6,714 nt of DNA from an uncultured Austwickia sp. (GCA_934678955.1 CAKUSI010000205.1:1-6714), one strand, 5' to 3'. Positions 1-6,105 are shown, numbered from the stretch's first letter. Made by a program: numbers and translations. The notes: generated by a model from the letters alone, not told the origin.

Positions 1-636
1 CTTCCAGCGCCGCATCGGGTCGGTGAGGCGCGAGCGGAAGCGCGCCTCCTGTTCGGCGTCGGACACGGAGAACCAGTACTTGATCAGGATGATCCCGTCC
101 TCGACGAGCATCCGCTCGAAGATCGGGCACTGGTGGAGGAACCGGCGGTGCTCCTTGGAGGTGCAGTAGCCCATCACCCGCTCGACGCCCGCTCGGTTGT
201 ACCAGGATCGGTCGAAGAGTCGGATCTCCCCGGCGGCCGGCAGGTGCTCGACGTAGCGCTGGAAATACCACTGCGTCGTCTGCCGCTCGGTCGGGGCGGG
301 CAGGGCCACGATGCGCGCGACGCGGGGGTTGAGGTACTCCATCACCCGCTTGATCGCGCCGCCCTTGCCGGCAGCGTCGCGGCCCTCGAACACCACGACG
401 ACCCGGGCACCCGTCGTGATGACCCACTCCTGCATCTCGACGAGTTCCTTCTGCAAGCGCAGCAGCTCGGCCTCGTACAGGTCTTTCTTCAGGCGCGGAC
501 GCTTGCCGTGCCCGTTGGACCCGTGCCCGTTGGACCCGTTGGACCCGTTGCCGTTGCCGTTCGACCCGTTCCCGTTGCCGGAGCCGTTGGACCCGTCGCC
601 GTGCTTGCCCGTGCTCTTCGCCTTGTCGCTGGACAT
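1..636 (-). CDS. ppk2: Polyphosphate kinase 2, class I (PA0141-type), 3' end cut off by window edge
   Basis: PPK2 enzymes transfer phosphate between polyphosphate and nucleotides in the cytoplasm; class I members mainly make ATP or GTP from the diphosphates. The 212 visible residues hold the family's signature motifs: Walker A GRDAAGKGG at 85-93, ALPAPTERQTTQWYFQRY at 111-128, and the Walker B region LFDRSWYNRAGVERVMG at 140-156 with Asp142. A Leu/Glu-rich helix (about 52-71) leads into the core. The family is usually near 260-300 residues, so roughly 70-90 C-terminal residues, including the end of the lid region, lie outside the window. Residues 12-44 are a Gly/Ser/Asn/His repeat that is not part of the fold. 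The ATG is chosen because no other start precedes the kinase domain. The GGGAG just before it abuts the ATG, too close for a ribosome binding site, which suits a leaderless mRNA. Family call very sure; exact nucleotide preference is inferred. Confidence 0.95.
   Translation of the reverse strand, partial: MSSDKAKSTGKHGDGSNGSGNGNGSNGNGNGSNGSNGHGSNGHGKRPRLKKDLYEAELLRLQKELVEMQEWVITTGARVVVVFEGRDAAGKGGAIKRVMEYLNPRVARIVALPAPTERQTTQWYFQRYVEHLPAAGEIRLFDRSWYNRAGVERVMGYCTSKEHRRFLHQCPIFERMLVEDGIILIKYWFSVSDAEQEARFRSRLTDPMRRWK
505..603 (-). repeat. In-frame GSN/GN repeat tract in the ppk2 N-terminus
   Basis: Seen directly: near-tandem copies of a 9-base unit (GGGTCCAAC on the coding strand, encoding Gly-Ser-Asn) mixed with 6-base GGCAAC/GGGAAC units encoding Gly-Asn. 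They cover residues 12-44 of PPK2. The product is a flexible hydrophilic tail with three histidines (12, 38, 43), ending in a basic KRPRLKK stretch. All units are multiples of three bases, so copy number could change without a frameshift. No function is known to me. Confidence 0.85.
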
Positions 637-642
637 CTCCCA

Positions 643-648
643 AGGTTA
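643..648 (-). promoter_or_regulatory. Candidate -10 element for leaderless ppk2 transcript
   Basis: On the minus strand TAACCT matches the actinobacterial TANNNT -10 consensus. It ends 6 bases before the ppk2 ATG, so transcription would begin at or next to the A of the start codon. This fits the absence of a properly spaced Shine-Dalgarno. I see no good -35 hexamer at 16-18 bases upstream, which is common for high-GC actinobacterial promoters but lowers certainty. Confidence 0.5.
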
Positions 649-706
649 GCGCGGCTGGCAGGGGACGGCCCACGGTCCGACCCTGTTGCCCCGCGCGGCC
701 CCAGGT

Positions 707-1732
707 TCAGCGGTCCCCCCGGGCGCGCAGGAGGCGCCGGAGGGAATCGAGTCGTGCCCCGCCGTGGGGCCCTGCGCCGCCCGCCGCGACGAAAGCGTCG
801 AGTCCGCAGTCCGGCTCGTCGTGGGAGCAGCCGCGCGGGCAGTCGGCCCCACCCGGCTCAAGGTCGGCGAAGAAGCTGAGCAGGCGGGAGCTGTCCACGT
901 GGGCCAGGCCGAAGGAGCGGACGCCGGGCGTGTCCACCACCCAGCCGCCGCCCGGCAGCGCGAGCGCGACCGCCGACGTGGAGGTGTGTCGACCTCGACC
1001 GGTCACCGCGTTGACGACGCCGACCGCGCGCCCCGTGCCGGGGATCAGCGCGTTGACGAGGGTGGACTTGCCCACCCCGGAGTGCCCCACGAGGACCGTG
1101 ACCCGCTCTGCCAGGTGGTCGCGCAGGATGTCCAGGCCCAGGACGTCGCCCTCCGCGCCGTCCCCGCCCTCGGCCCGTCGGGTCACCACCGCGGGCAGGT
1201 CCAATTCCTCGTATGCGGCCAGCAGGGGCGCCGGATCCGCCAGGTCGGCCTTTGTCAGCACAAGGAGCGGATCGAGTCCCGCGTCGTACGCGGCCACGAG
1301 GCAGCGGTCGATCATCCGGGGCCGAGGCTTCGGGTCGGCGCAGGCGGTGACGATGGCGAGCTGGTCTGCGTTGGCGACGACCACGCGTTCGACCGGGTCC
1401 GTGTCGTCGGCGGTCCGGCGCAGCACGCTCATCCGCGGCTCGACGCGGACGATCCGGCCGAGCGCGTCGGGGGAGCCGGACGTGTCCCCGACAAGTGCGA
1501 CCTCGTCGCCGACCACGATTCCCGTGCGGCCCAGCTCGCGGGCCTTCATGGCGATGACCGTGCGGTCGTCGACCAGCGTGGTGTAGCGCCCGCGGTCGAC
1601 CCCGACCACCCGCCCGGCGACGGCGTCGGCGTGGCGCGGTCGCTCCTTGGTGCGCGGTCTCGAGCCCCGGCGGCCGGCCCGGGTGCGGACCTGGTCCTCG
1701 TAATGCTCGTACCGGCGGAACTCGGGGGCCAT
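707..1732 (-). CDS. rsgA: Ribosome small subunit-dependent GTPase RsgA
   Basis: RsgA is a circularly permuted GTPase that acts late in 30S subunit maturation; its GTPase is stimulated by the small subunit. An N-terminal basic stretch and OB-fold region (about 1-105) is followed by the permuted G domain: G4 TKAD at 160-163, G1 GHSGVGKST at 216-224, G2 region GRGRHTST near 245-252, and G3 DTPG at 267-270. A C-terminal zinc motif follows, with Cys298, Cys302, His304 and Cys309. The length of 341 residues is normal. The ATG shares its A with the aroA stop (TGATG); an in-frame GTG three bases upstream (1733-1735) would overlap that stop by 4 bases and is an equally possible start. No clear ribosome binding site is visible, so translation is probably coupled to aroA. 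All expected catalytic motifs are present. Confidence 0.95.
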   Translation of the reverse strand: MAPEFRRYEHYEDQVRTRAGRRGSRPRTKERPRHADAVAGRVVGVDRGRYTTLVDDRTVIAMKARELGRTGIVVGDEVALVGDTSGSPDALGRIVRVEPRMSVLRRTADDTDPVERVVVANADQLAIVTACADPKPRPRMIDRCLVAAYDAGLDPLLVLTKADLADPAPLLAAYEELDLPAVVTRRAEGGDGAEGDVLGLDILRDHLAERVTVLVGHSGVGKSTLVNALIPGTGRAVGVVNAVTGRGRHTSTSAVALALPGGGWVVDTPGVRSFGLAHVDSSRLLSFFADLEPGGADCPRGCSHDEPDCGLDAFVAAGGAGPHGGARLDSLRRLLRARGDR

Positions 1733-3054
1733 CACCCAGGCAGCCCGCGCGCACCCTCGTCGCCCTGGGCGAGCATGCCCGTCCAGCGCTGCACGAAGTC
1801 GGGCATGGTCTTCGAGGTGGTCGCGACGTCGTCCAGCATGACTCCGTCGACGGCAAGCCCCAGGACGGCGGCCGCCATGGCCATCCGGTGGTCGGCGTAG
1901 CTGCGCAACCGCCCACCCTTCAGCGGCGCGGGGGTGATCTCCAGCCCGTCGGGCAGCTGGCGCACCGAGCCGCCCAGTGTGCCGAGCTGCTCGGCGATCG
2001 CCTGGAGTCGGTCGGTCTCGTGGCCGCGCAGGTGCGCGACGCCCCGCAGGCGCGAGGGCGAGGCGGCCAGGGCCGCCACGGCGGCGACCACCGGAGTGAG
2101 TTCGCCGACGTCGTGCAGGTCGACGTCGAGCCCTTCCGGACGGTCGGGTCCGCTGATCACGAGGCTCTCACGGGTGAGAAGGACGTCACCCCCCATCGCG
2201 TCGAAGATGTCGCGGATGGCGTCCCCTGCCTGGGTCGTGTGGTGCGGCCAGGCGGGCACCTCCACCTGTCCGCCGGTGACCATGGCCGCCGCGAGGAAGG
2301 CCGCCGCGTTGGACAGGTCGGGCTCCACCTGGACGTCGAGGGCGTGCAGCTCGGACGGCTCCACCTCCCAGCAGTCCGGCACCGAATCGTCCACGGCGAC
2401 CCCGGCGTCCCGGAGCACCTCCACGGTCATCGTCACGTGCGGGGTCGACGGCATGGGGGCGCCCGCATGCAGGACGCGCACGCCGCGGTCGTACCGCGCC
2501 CCCGCCAACAGCAGCCCTGAGACGAACTGCGAACTCGCCGAGGCGTCGATGCGGACCTCGCCGCCGCGCACCGACCCGGCCCCGCGCACGGTGAACGGGA
2601 GCGCGTCGCCCTCCACCGGCACGTCCAGGTGACGCAGCGAGTCGAGCCCGGGGCCCATGGGGCGGCCTCGGGCCTGTTCGTCGCCGTCGAAGCGCACGGG
2701 ACCCTCGGAGAGGGCGGCGACCGGCGGCACGAATCGCATGACCGTGCCCGCCAGCCCGCAATCGATGGCCACGCCGCCGCGCAGGGGGGCGGGGGTCACG
2801 ACCCAGTCAGGCGTTTCGGGATCGGCGCCGGGCGCGTCCTCGACGATGGCGCCGAGCGCGCTCAGCGCGCGGGCCATCAGCACCGTGTCCCGGCTGCGTA
2901 GCGGTCGCCTCAGGCGCGAGGGGGAGCCGGCCAGGGCCGACAGCACGAGGTAGCGATTGGTCAACGACTTGCTGCCCGGGAGGGTCACGCGCGCGCGCAC
3001 CGGGAAGGTGACGCGTGGGGCGGCCCAGTCACCCGCGCCGGCGGGGTCTTTCAT
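1732..3054 (-). CDS. aroA: 3-phosphoshikimate 1-carboxyvinyltransferase (EPSP synthase)
   Basis: AroA joins phosphoenolpyruvate to shikimate-3-phosphate, the sixth step of the shikimate pathway to aromatic amino acids, in the cytoplasm. The 440-residue length is typical. Motifs in order: [10 protein letters not shown] at 25-34 with Lys29; [11 protein letters not shown] at 98-108, the PEP/glyphosate loop; SASSQFVSG at 172-180; the catalytic-face segment HDVGELTP at 314-321; GHETDRL at 344-350; [11 protein letters not shown] at 386-396; SKTMPDF at 414-420. Compared with E. coli, the residue matching Pro101 is Phe108 and the one matching Asp313 is Glu318; as far as I recall both are normal in the actinobacterial branch. 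It starts 13 bases after the doxX-like stop with no visible Shine-Dalgarno, and its stop overlaps the rsgA start, so the three genes are probably co-transcribed and translationally coupled. Confidence 0.96.
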   Translation of the reverse strand: MKDPAGAGDWAAPRVTFPVRARVTLPGSKSLTNRYLVLSALAGSPSRLRRPLRSRDTVLMARALSALGAIVEDAPGADPETPDWVVTPAPLRGGVAIDCGLAGTVMRFVPPVAALSEGPVRFDGDEQARGRPMGPGLDSLRHLDVPVEGDALPFTVRGAGSVRGGEVRIDASASSQFVSGLLLAGARYDRGVRVLHAGAPMPSTPHVTMTVEVLRDAGVAVDDSVPDCWEVEPSELHALDVQVEPDLSNAAAFLAAAMVTGGQVEVPAWPHHTTQAGDAIRDIFDAMGGDVLLTRESLVISGPDRPEGLDVDLHDVGELTPVVAAVAALAASPSRLRGVAHLRGHETDRLQAIAEQLGTLGGSVRQLPDGLEITPAPLKGGRLRSYADHRMAMAAAVLGLAVDGVMLDDVATTSKTMPDFVQRWTGMLAQGDEGARGLPG

Positions 3055-3067
3055 CGCGAGCCGACCG

Positions 3068-3556
3068 TCAGGAGACCTTCAACCGCGCTTCGGCGGCGGC
3101 CAAGCGCGCCTCGCGCTTGGCGACCTTGGCCGCGTTCCGGGCCCGCCAGGCGAGGCCGGGCTTGCCGCTGGTGTCGACGGCGGCCAGCAGCACGCCGCCC
3201 AGCAGGCCAACGTTCTTCTGGAACTGGATCAGCTGCATCTTGCGCGCCTGCGGGTCGGTCTCCGTCCAGAACGGGTGGCCCGCGTAGGTGGTGGGCACGA
3301 GCGATGCCGCCAGCAGCCCGCCGGCCACCCGGGGGAGTCGACCGGTCGCGAGCGCGAGCCCGGCGAACGCCATGGTGGCGCCGTTGGCGCGCACCATCAG
3401 CTCCGGGTCGTTCGGCAACCCGGTCAGCTCGGCCAGCTTCTCGACCATGGGGGCGGCCGCGTCGGTGCGGCCACCGGGGTGGCGCAGCGCGTCGAGACCC
3501 CCGCTGACGAAGATGACGGCCAGGGCCGGGCGGGCGAGGCGACGGACGAGCGACAT
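3068..3556 (-). CDS. DoxX-family small integral membrane protein
   Basis: A 162-residue protein of the DoxX/SURF4-like class. The N-terminus ([20 protein letters not shown], 5-24) is the characteristic first helix of actinobacterial DoxX proteins. Four hydrophobic segments are visible: about 9-24, 55-71, 75-92 and 111-129. The C-terminal tail (about 137-160) is a basic Ala/Arg/Lys-rich helix, probably cytoplasmic. DoxX proteins are poorly understood; one mycobacterial member has been tied to a membrane complex with a thiosulfate sulfurtransferase and superoxide dismutase in oxidative stress defence. That role here is only inference, though sigR lies nearby. The ATG is supported by GGAGG on the minus strand 4 bases upstream. 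It heads the run doxX-aroA-rsgA. The specific substrate or function is unknown. Confidence 0.85.
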   Translation of the reverse strand: MSLVRRLARPALAVIFVSGGLDALRHPGGRTDAAAPMVEKLAELTGLPNDPELMVRANGATMAFAGLALATGRLPRVAGGLLAASLVPTTYAGHPFWTETDPQARKMQLIQFQKNVGLLGGVLLAAVDTSGKPGLAWRARNAAKVAKREARLAAAEARLKVS

Positions 3557-3655
3557 GGATCCTCCGAAGGTTGTCCAGGCGGCGGGTGTTCGTGAGCAGG
3601 TTGTGAAGCGAGGAGCGTGTCATCACGGCCCGGGGGCCGGTCATGGCGTTGTCCT

Positions 3656-3683
3656 ACGGTATCGGCCTCGCCTCGCCCTGCAA
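3656..3683 (-). promoter_or_regulatory. Possible promoter for the doxX-aroA-rsgA operon
   Basis: On the minus strand, TTGCAG (3678-3683) and TACCGT (3656-3661) are separated by 16 bases and could serve as -35 and -10, giving a leader of roughly 90 bases to the doxX start. TACCGT fits TANNNT; TTGCAG matches only the TTG of the -35 consensus. This is the best pair I found in the 150 bp divergent gap, but it is weak evidence. Confidence 0.3.
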
Positions 3684-3693
3684 GCCGGGCACG

Positions 3694-3699
3694 TAGGCT
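3694..3699 (+). promoter_or_regulatory. Candidate -10 element for leaderless SRAP-gene transcript
   Basis: TAGGCT matches TANNNT and ends 7 bases before the ATG of the SRAP gene, which would put transcription start on the start codon. No Shine-Dalgarno lies in the 7-base gap, which agrees with leaderless translation. No convincing -35 and no clear LexA-type operator was seen around it. Confidence 0.5.
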
Positions 3700-3706
3700 G
3701 ACGCGC

Positions 3707-4546
3707 ATGTGCGGGAGGTATGCGGCCTCGCGGTCCACCGACGAGCTCGTCGAGGAACTGGAGATCGAGGCGGACCATACCGGCGAGCCCGCCCGGTCGC
3801 TCCTGGTCGCTCCGCAGTCGCCGCCGCCGGGCGAGCGCGATGACAACATGGCGCCCCGCAAACTCGCCCCGGTCGCGCTCTGCCGGCGTCCACGCGGCCC
3901 GGACGGACCCGTCGGGGAGCCGGTGCGCCAGCTTCGGTTGATGACGTGGGGCCTGGTCCCGGGCTGGGCGAAGGACCACACGTCCGGGGCGCGGGCGACG
4001 AACGCCCGCGCGGAGACCGTGCTGGACAAGCCCACCTTCCGGGCGGCGGCGCGGGCTCGCCGTCTGCTCGTGCCTGCCGACGGCTGGTATGAGTGGCAGG
4101 TGAGCCCCACCGCGCGGGACGCGAAGGGTAAGCCGCGCAAGCAGCCGTTCTTCGTCAGCCGTAGCGACGGCGACCTGTTGGCGTTCGCGGGTCTGTACGA
4201 GTTCTGGAAGGACCCGTCGTTCGCGCCCGACGACCCGCTCGCCTGGCTGGCCACCTTCACCATCATCACCACCGCCGCGGAGCCGGGGCTGGACCGCATC
4301 CACGAACGGCAGCCGCTGGTCCTCGATCGCGACGACTGGGCCGCCTGGTTGGATCCGGAGCTGACCGACCCCGCGCACGTGGCGGCGCTGATCACGGGGC
4401 CGGCCCCGGGACGGTTTCAGGCGTGGCCCGTCGACCCTCGCGTCGGCTCATCCTCGGCCCAGGGTCCGGAGCTTCGCGCCCCGCTGGGGCGGGAGGCGCT
4501 GAGCGGCGTGGTGGACCCGACGACCGGCGAGGTGATCGGCGGATGA
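3707..4546 (+). CDS. SOS response-associated peptidase (SRAP, YedK/HMCES family)
   Basis: SRAP proteins form a covalent thiazolidine crosslink through Cys2 with abasic sites in single-stranded DNA, protecting forks from strand breaks. The start is fixed by MCGRY: Cys2 must be exposed after methionine removal, so longer upstream readings are excluded. Expected active-site residues are present: Cys2, Asn99 in TNARAET (98-104), Glu129 in GWYEW (126-130) and His199 in IHERQP (198-203). WGLVPGWAKD at 81-90 is also characteristic. The usual NVAPTK motif appears as NMAPRK (47-52), preceded by a Pro-rich stretch (about 33-46) that looks like an insertion relative to E. coli YedK. At 279 residues it is somewhat longer than YedK (about 220). 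The stop overlaps the next gene by 4 bases. An SRAP gene near aroA is also found in mycobacteria. Confidence 0.94.
   Translation: MCGRYAASRSTDELVEELEIEADHTGEPARSLLVAPQSPPPGERDDNMAPRKLAPVALCRRPRGPDGPVGEPVRQLRLMTWGLVPGWAKDHTSGARATNARAETVLDKPTFRAAARARRLLVPADGWYEWQVSPTARDAKGKPRKQPFFVSRSDGDLLAFAGLYEFWKDPSFAPDDPLAWLATFTIITTAAEPGLDRIHERQPLVLDRDDWAAWLDPELTDPAHVAALITGPAPGRFQAWPVDPRVGSSSAQGPELRAPLGREALSGVVDPTTGEVIGG
4529..4537 (+). promoter_or_regulatory. Strong ribosome binding site for the alpha/beta hydrolase gene
   Basis: GAGGTGATC is a nine-base match to the complement of the 16S rRNA 3' end and lies 5 bases before the ATG at 4543. It sits inside the last codons of the SRAP gene and decides the hydrolase start in favour of the ATG overlapping the SRAP stop. 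Confidence 0.7.
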
Positions 4547-5256
4547 GCGCGGCCGAACAGGCTTCGGCAACGTCCTCGAGCAGCAAGTCAACGCCGGGGG
4601 CGGAGAGACGCACGACGCGCGCCCGGGTGAGCCGACGCACGATCGCGACCCCGCGCGGACCCGCGCGGGCGCACCTGTGGACCCCGCCCGAGCCGGCGGG
4701 GGCCCTCGTCCTCGGGCACGGCGCCGGCGGGTCGTCCTGGTCGGCGGACCTCCTCGCGCTCGCAGGGCTGGCGGACCGAGCCGACGGCGTCCGGTGGCAG
4801 GTGGTCCTCGTGGAGCAACCCTGGCGGGTCGCGGGCCGCAAGGTGGCGGCGCCGCCTCCGCACCTCGACGACTCCTGGGTCGCCGTGCTCGCGGCCCTGC
4901 GCGCAGGTCGCCGCCCGATCGCGAAGCTCCTGGTCGTGGGTGGCCGAAGCGCCGGAGCGCGCGTCGCCTGCCGGACGGCGGCGGCCGTGGGAGCGCAGGC
5001 CGTCCTCGCCTTGTCGTTCCCGCTGCACCCGCCCGGCGCACCCGAGAAGTCGCGGGCGAGCGAGCTGGCGGGGGCCTTGGCGCTGCCCACGCTCGTGGTG
5101 CAGGGTCGCAGGGATCCCTTCGGCGGACCGGCCGAGGTCGCGGCTGCGGTGCCCGGAGCCGTGGTGGAGCCGGCAGCGGGGGCCCACTCCTTCGCCGCGC
5201 CTGAGCGCGACGTGGTCCCGCTGGTGTCCTCCTGGCTGGATGGGTTGTCCGCCTGA
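4543..5256 (+). CDS. Alpha/beta hydrolase, small KANL3/Tex30-like or dienelactone hydrolase-like type
   Basis: A 237-residue predicted cytoplasmic hydrolase with no signal peptide. After a Ser/Thr-rich, probably disordered N-terminus (1-30) comes the fold: LVLGHGAGG at 56-63, the oxyanion-loop strand; the nucleophile elbow GGRSAGAR at 133-140 with Ser136; the acid in VVQGRRDPFGG at 186-195 with Asp191; and the catalytic His215 in GAHSF. The Ser-Asp-His order and short cap match the KANL3/Tex30-like group of small alpha/beta hydrolases. The substrate cannot be told from the sequence. The ATG overlaps the SRAP stop by 4 bases (ATGA), so the two genes are translationally coupled and may share expression. 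A downstream in-frame GTG at 4627 is less likely because it lacks a ribosome binding site. Confidence 0.85.
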   Translation: MSAAEQASATSSSSKSTPGAERRTTRARVSRRTIATPRGPARAHLWTPPEPAGALVLGHGAGGSSWSADLLALAGLADRADGVRWQVVLVEQPWRVAGRKVAAPPPHLDDSWVAVLAALRAGRRPIAKLLVVGGRSAGARVACRTAAAVGAQAVLALSFPLHPPGAPEKSRASELAGALALPTLVVQGRRDPFGGPAEVAAAVPGAVVEPAAGAHSFAAPERDVVPLVSSWLDGLSA

Positions 5257-5291
5257 CCCCTCGCACGGTGCCCGGCTGATCTCTGGGGTGC

Positions 5292-5318
5292 GGGAATGGG
5301 CAGCGACGAGGTCGTGTT
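5292..5318 (+). promoter_or_regulatory. SigR-type autoregulatory promoter of sigR
   Basis: GGGAAT (5292-5297), an 18-base spacer and GTT (5316-5318) match the sigma-R/sigma-H consensus (GGGAAT-N18-GTT) at every conserved position. It is 127 bases upstream of the short sigR start, with transcription expected near 5324-5328. The position corresponds to the autoregulated sigRp2 promoter known in Streptomyces coelicolor, giving positive feedback once RsrA is oxidised. The sequence match is direct; use in vivo is inferred. Confidence 0.85.
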
Positions 5319-5371
5319 GAACCCAGCACTGGCCTCGCACGAGGAGATGCGCGTGTTCGTTACCCCTGTGA

Positions 5372-5405
5372 ACCCCCTCGAACCGGGGTCGATCGCCCTC
5401 GGTTC
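5372..5405 (+). other. Two mutually exclusive hairpins in the sigR leader
   Basis: One hairpin pairs GAACCGGGG (5380-5388) with CCC plus CGGTTC (5396-5398, 5400-5405): nine pairs with one bulged T and a 7-base loop. The alternative pairs ACCCC (5372-5376) with GGGGT (5385-5389) around an 8-base loop. The two share GGGG at 5385-5388 and cannot form together. The structure lies in the leader of the SigR-driven transcript, between the long-form and short-form starts. It may be regulatory, a protein site, or chance in GC-rich DNA. Confidence 0.4.
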
Positions 5406-5431
5406 AGGAAGTGGCTCGAGCGGAGCCCCAG

Positions 5432-5437
5432 TAGGGT
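5432..5437 (+). promoter_or_regulatory. Candidate housekeeping -10 element for leaderless short-form sigR mRNA
   Basis: TAGGGT matches TANNNT and ends 8 bases before the ATG at 5446. Transcription from here would give an mRNA starting at or within a base or two of the short start codon, so only the short SigR could be made from it. There is no good -35. The GGGTGGG following it could alternatively act as a weak ribosome binding site on the longer transcript. Confidence 0.5.
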
Positions 5438-5445
5438 GGGCACCG

Positions 5446-6105
5446 ATGAGTGACCAGCAGCCCCTCGCGGCCACCCCGACGCAGCGGCCACCGGATCCGG
5501 CTCCCGGAGAGCTCGACGTGGCCGCGGAGACCCCGGAGGAGCGCGTGGCGCGCTTCGAGGCCGAGGCTCTGCCGTTTCTCGATCAGCTGTATTCCGCGGC
5601 GTTGCGTACGACGCGCAACCCCGCGGATGCCGAAGACCTCGTGCAGGAGACGTACGCAAAGGCGTTCGCAGCGTTCCACCAGTACCGTCCGGGGACCAAC
5701 CTCAAGGCGTGGCTCTACCGCATCCTCACGAACACCTACATCAACTCCTACCGCAAGAAGCAGCGCCAGCCACTGGAGTCCGACGCAGCTGAGATCCAGG
5801 ACTACCAGCTCGCCCGCGCGGAGTCCCACACGTCGCGGGGGCTGCGCTCGGCGGAGACCGAGGCGCTGGACCACCTGCCCGACAGCGATGTGAAGCGGGC
5901 GCTCGCGGAGATCGGCGAGGACTTCCGGCTGGCCGTCTACCTGGCTGATGTCGAAGGCTTCTCCTACAAGGAGATCGCCGAGATCATGGACACGCCGATC
6001 GGCACGGTCATGTCGCGGTTGCACCGGGGGCGTCGGCAGCAGCGACACCTCCTCACCGACTACGCGCGCGAGCGAGGTTTCCTTCCCCAGGAGGAGTCGT
6101 CGTGA
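5446..6105 (+). CDS. sigR: ECF RNA polymerase sigma factor SigR/SigH, thiol-oxidative stress
   Basis: SigR directs RNA polymerase to thioredoxin, mycothiol, protease and related genes during disulfide stress and is held inactive by RsrA. The 219-residue form has a 40-residue Pro/Glu-rich N-terminus, then sigma region 2 (about 43-108; [14 protein letters not shown] at 61-74 is region 2.2, [20 protein letters not shown] at 84-103 regions 2.3-2.4). A linker (about 109-148) leads to region 4 (about 150-205) with the helix-turn-helix at 172-196 ([20 protein letters not shown]). These segments are closely similar to Streptomyces SigR and mycobacterial SigH. The ATG at 5446 matches the usual short start; a longer form is possible because the frame stays open upstream. 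Its stop overlaps the rsrA start by 4 bases (GTGA), coupling production of sigma and anti-sigma factor. Regulation is probably both constitutive and SigR-dependent. Confidence 0.95.
   Translation: MSDQQPLAATPTQRPPDPAPGELDVAAETPEERVARFEAEALPFLDQLYSAALRTTRNPADAEDLVQETYAKAFAAFHQYRPGTNLKAWLYRILTNTYINSYRKKQRQPLESDAAEIQDYQLARAESHTSRGLRSAETEALDHLPDSDVKRALAEIGEDFRLAVYLADVEGFSYKEIAEIMDTPIGTVMSRLHRGRRQQRHLLTDYARERGFLPQEESS

Larger units (their letters stand above)
5353..5445 (+). other. Potential N-terminal extension of SigR (SigR'-like isoform), start GTG 5353
   Basis: The sigR frame is open upstream with no stop from 5296 to the short start at 5446. GAGGAG (5341-5346) lies 6 bases before an in-frame GTG at 5353, and an in-frame ATG at 5347 directly follows the GAGGAG. 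Both lie downstream of the expected start of the SigR-driven transcript. They would add 31 or 33 residues, ending in a Gly/Ser-rich stretch before Met1 of the short form. Streptomyces coelicolor makes an unstable longer sigma-R isoform (extension about 55 residues) from its induced transcript, so this is a reasoned candidate for the same arrangement. Translation is not proven. Confidence 0.55.

Noticed and set aside
738..770. GGGAAT at about 742 as another SigR-type promoter
   Set aside because: It lies inside rsgA on the non-coding strand and lacks GTT at the 18-base spacing.
133..879. Long plus-strand open frame across ppk2 and the start of the rsgA end
   Set aside because: It is antisense to ppk2 and rsgA; its Val/Pro/Gly repeats are the mirror of the ppk2 GSN repeat, and it has no recognisable domain.
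686..1900. 404-codon plus-strand open frame opposite rsgA and the end of aroA
   Set aside because: The opposite strand carries all RsgA and AroA motifs; this frame is a GC-skew shadow with no family features.
858..1916. Long minus-strand open frame overlapping rsgA in another frame
   Set aside because: Arg/Gly/Pro-rich shadow without motifs, fully inside genes with confirmed catalytic residues.
3617..3706. Upstream extension of the SRAP gene from ATG 3617
   Set aside because: SRAP proteins need Cys at position 2 after the initiator Met; only the MCGRY start at 3707 satisfies this.
3557..3706. LexA/SOS operator in front of the SRAP gene
   Set aside because: No palindrome resembling the actinobacterial SOS box (CGAAC-type half sites) was found; single GTTCG-like matches are not paired.
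5256..5292. Possible terminator after the hydrolase (ACCCC/GGGGT, CGCAC/GTGCG)
   Set aside because: The arms are only 5 bases with long loops and no T-run; not distinguishable from chance in this composition.
5296..5352. SigR start at ATG 5296
   Set aside because: This ATG overlaps the GGGAAT element of the SigR promoter and lies upstream of its expected transcript start, so it would not be in that mRNA. It also has no good ribosome binding site.
4392..5474. 360-codon minus-strand open frame opposite the alpha/beta hydrolase
   Set aside because: The plus strand has a complete catalytic triad and a good ribosome binding site; this frame is low-complexity and has no recognisable domain.
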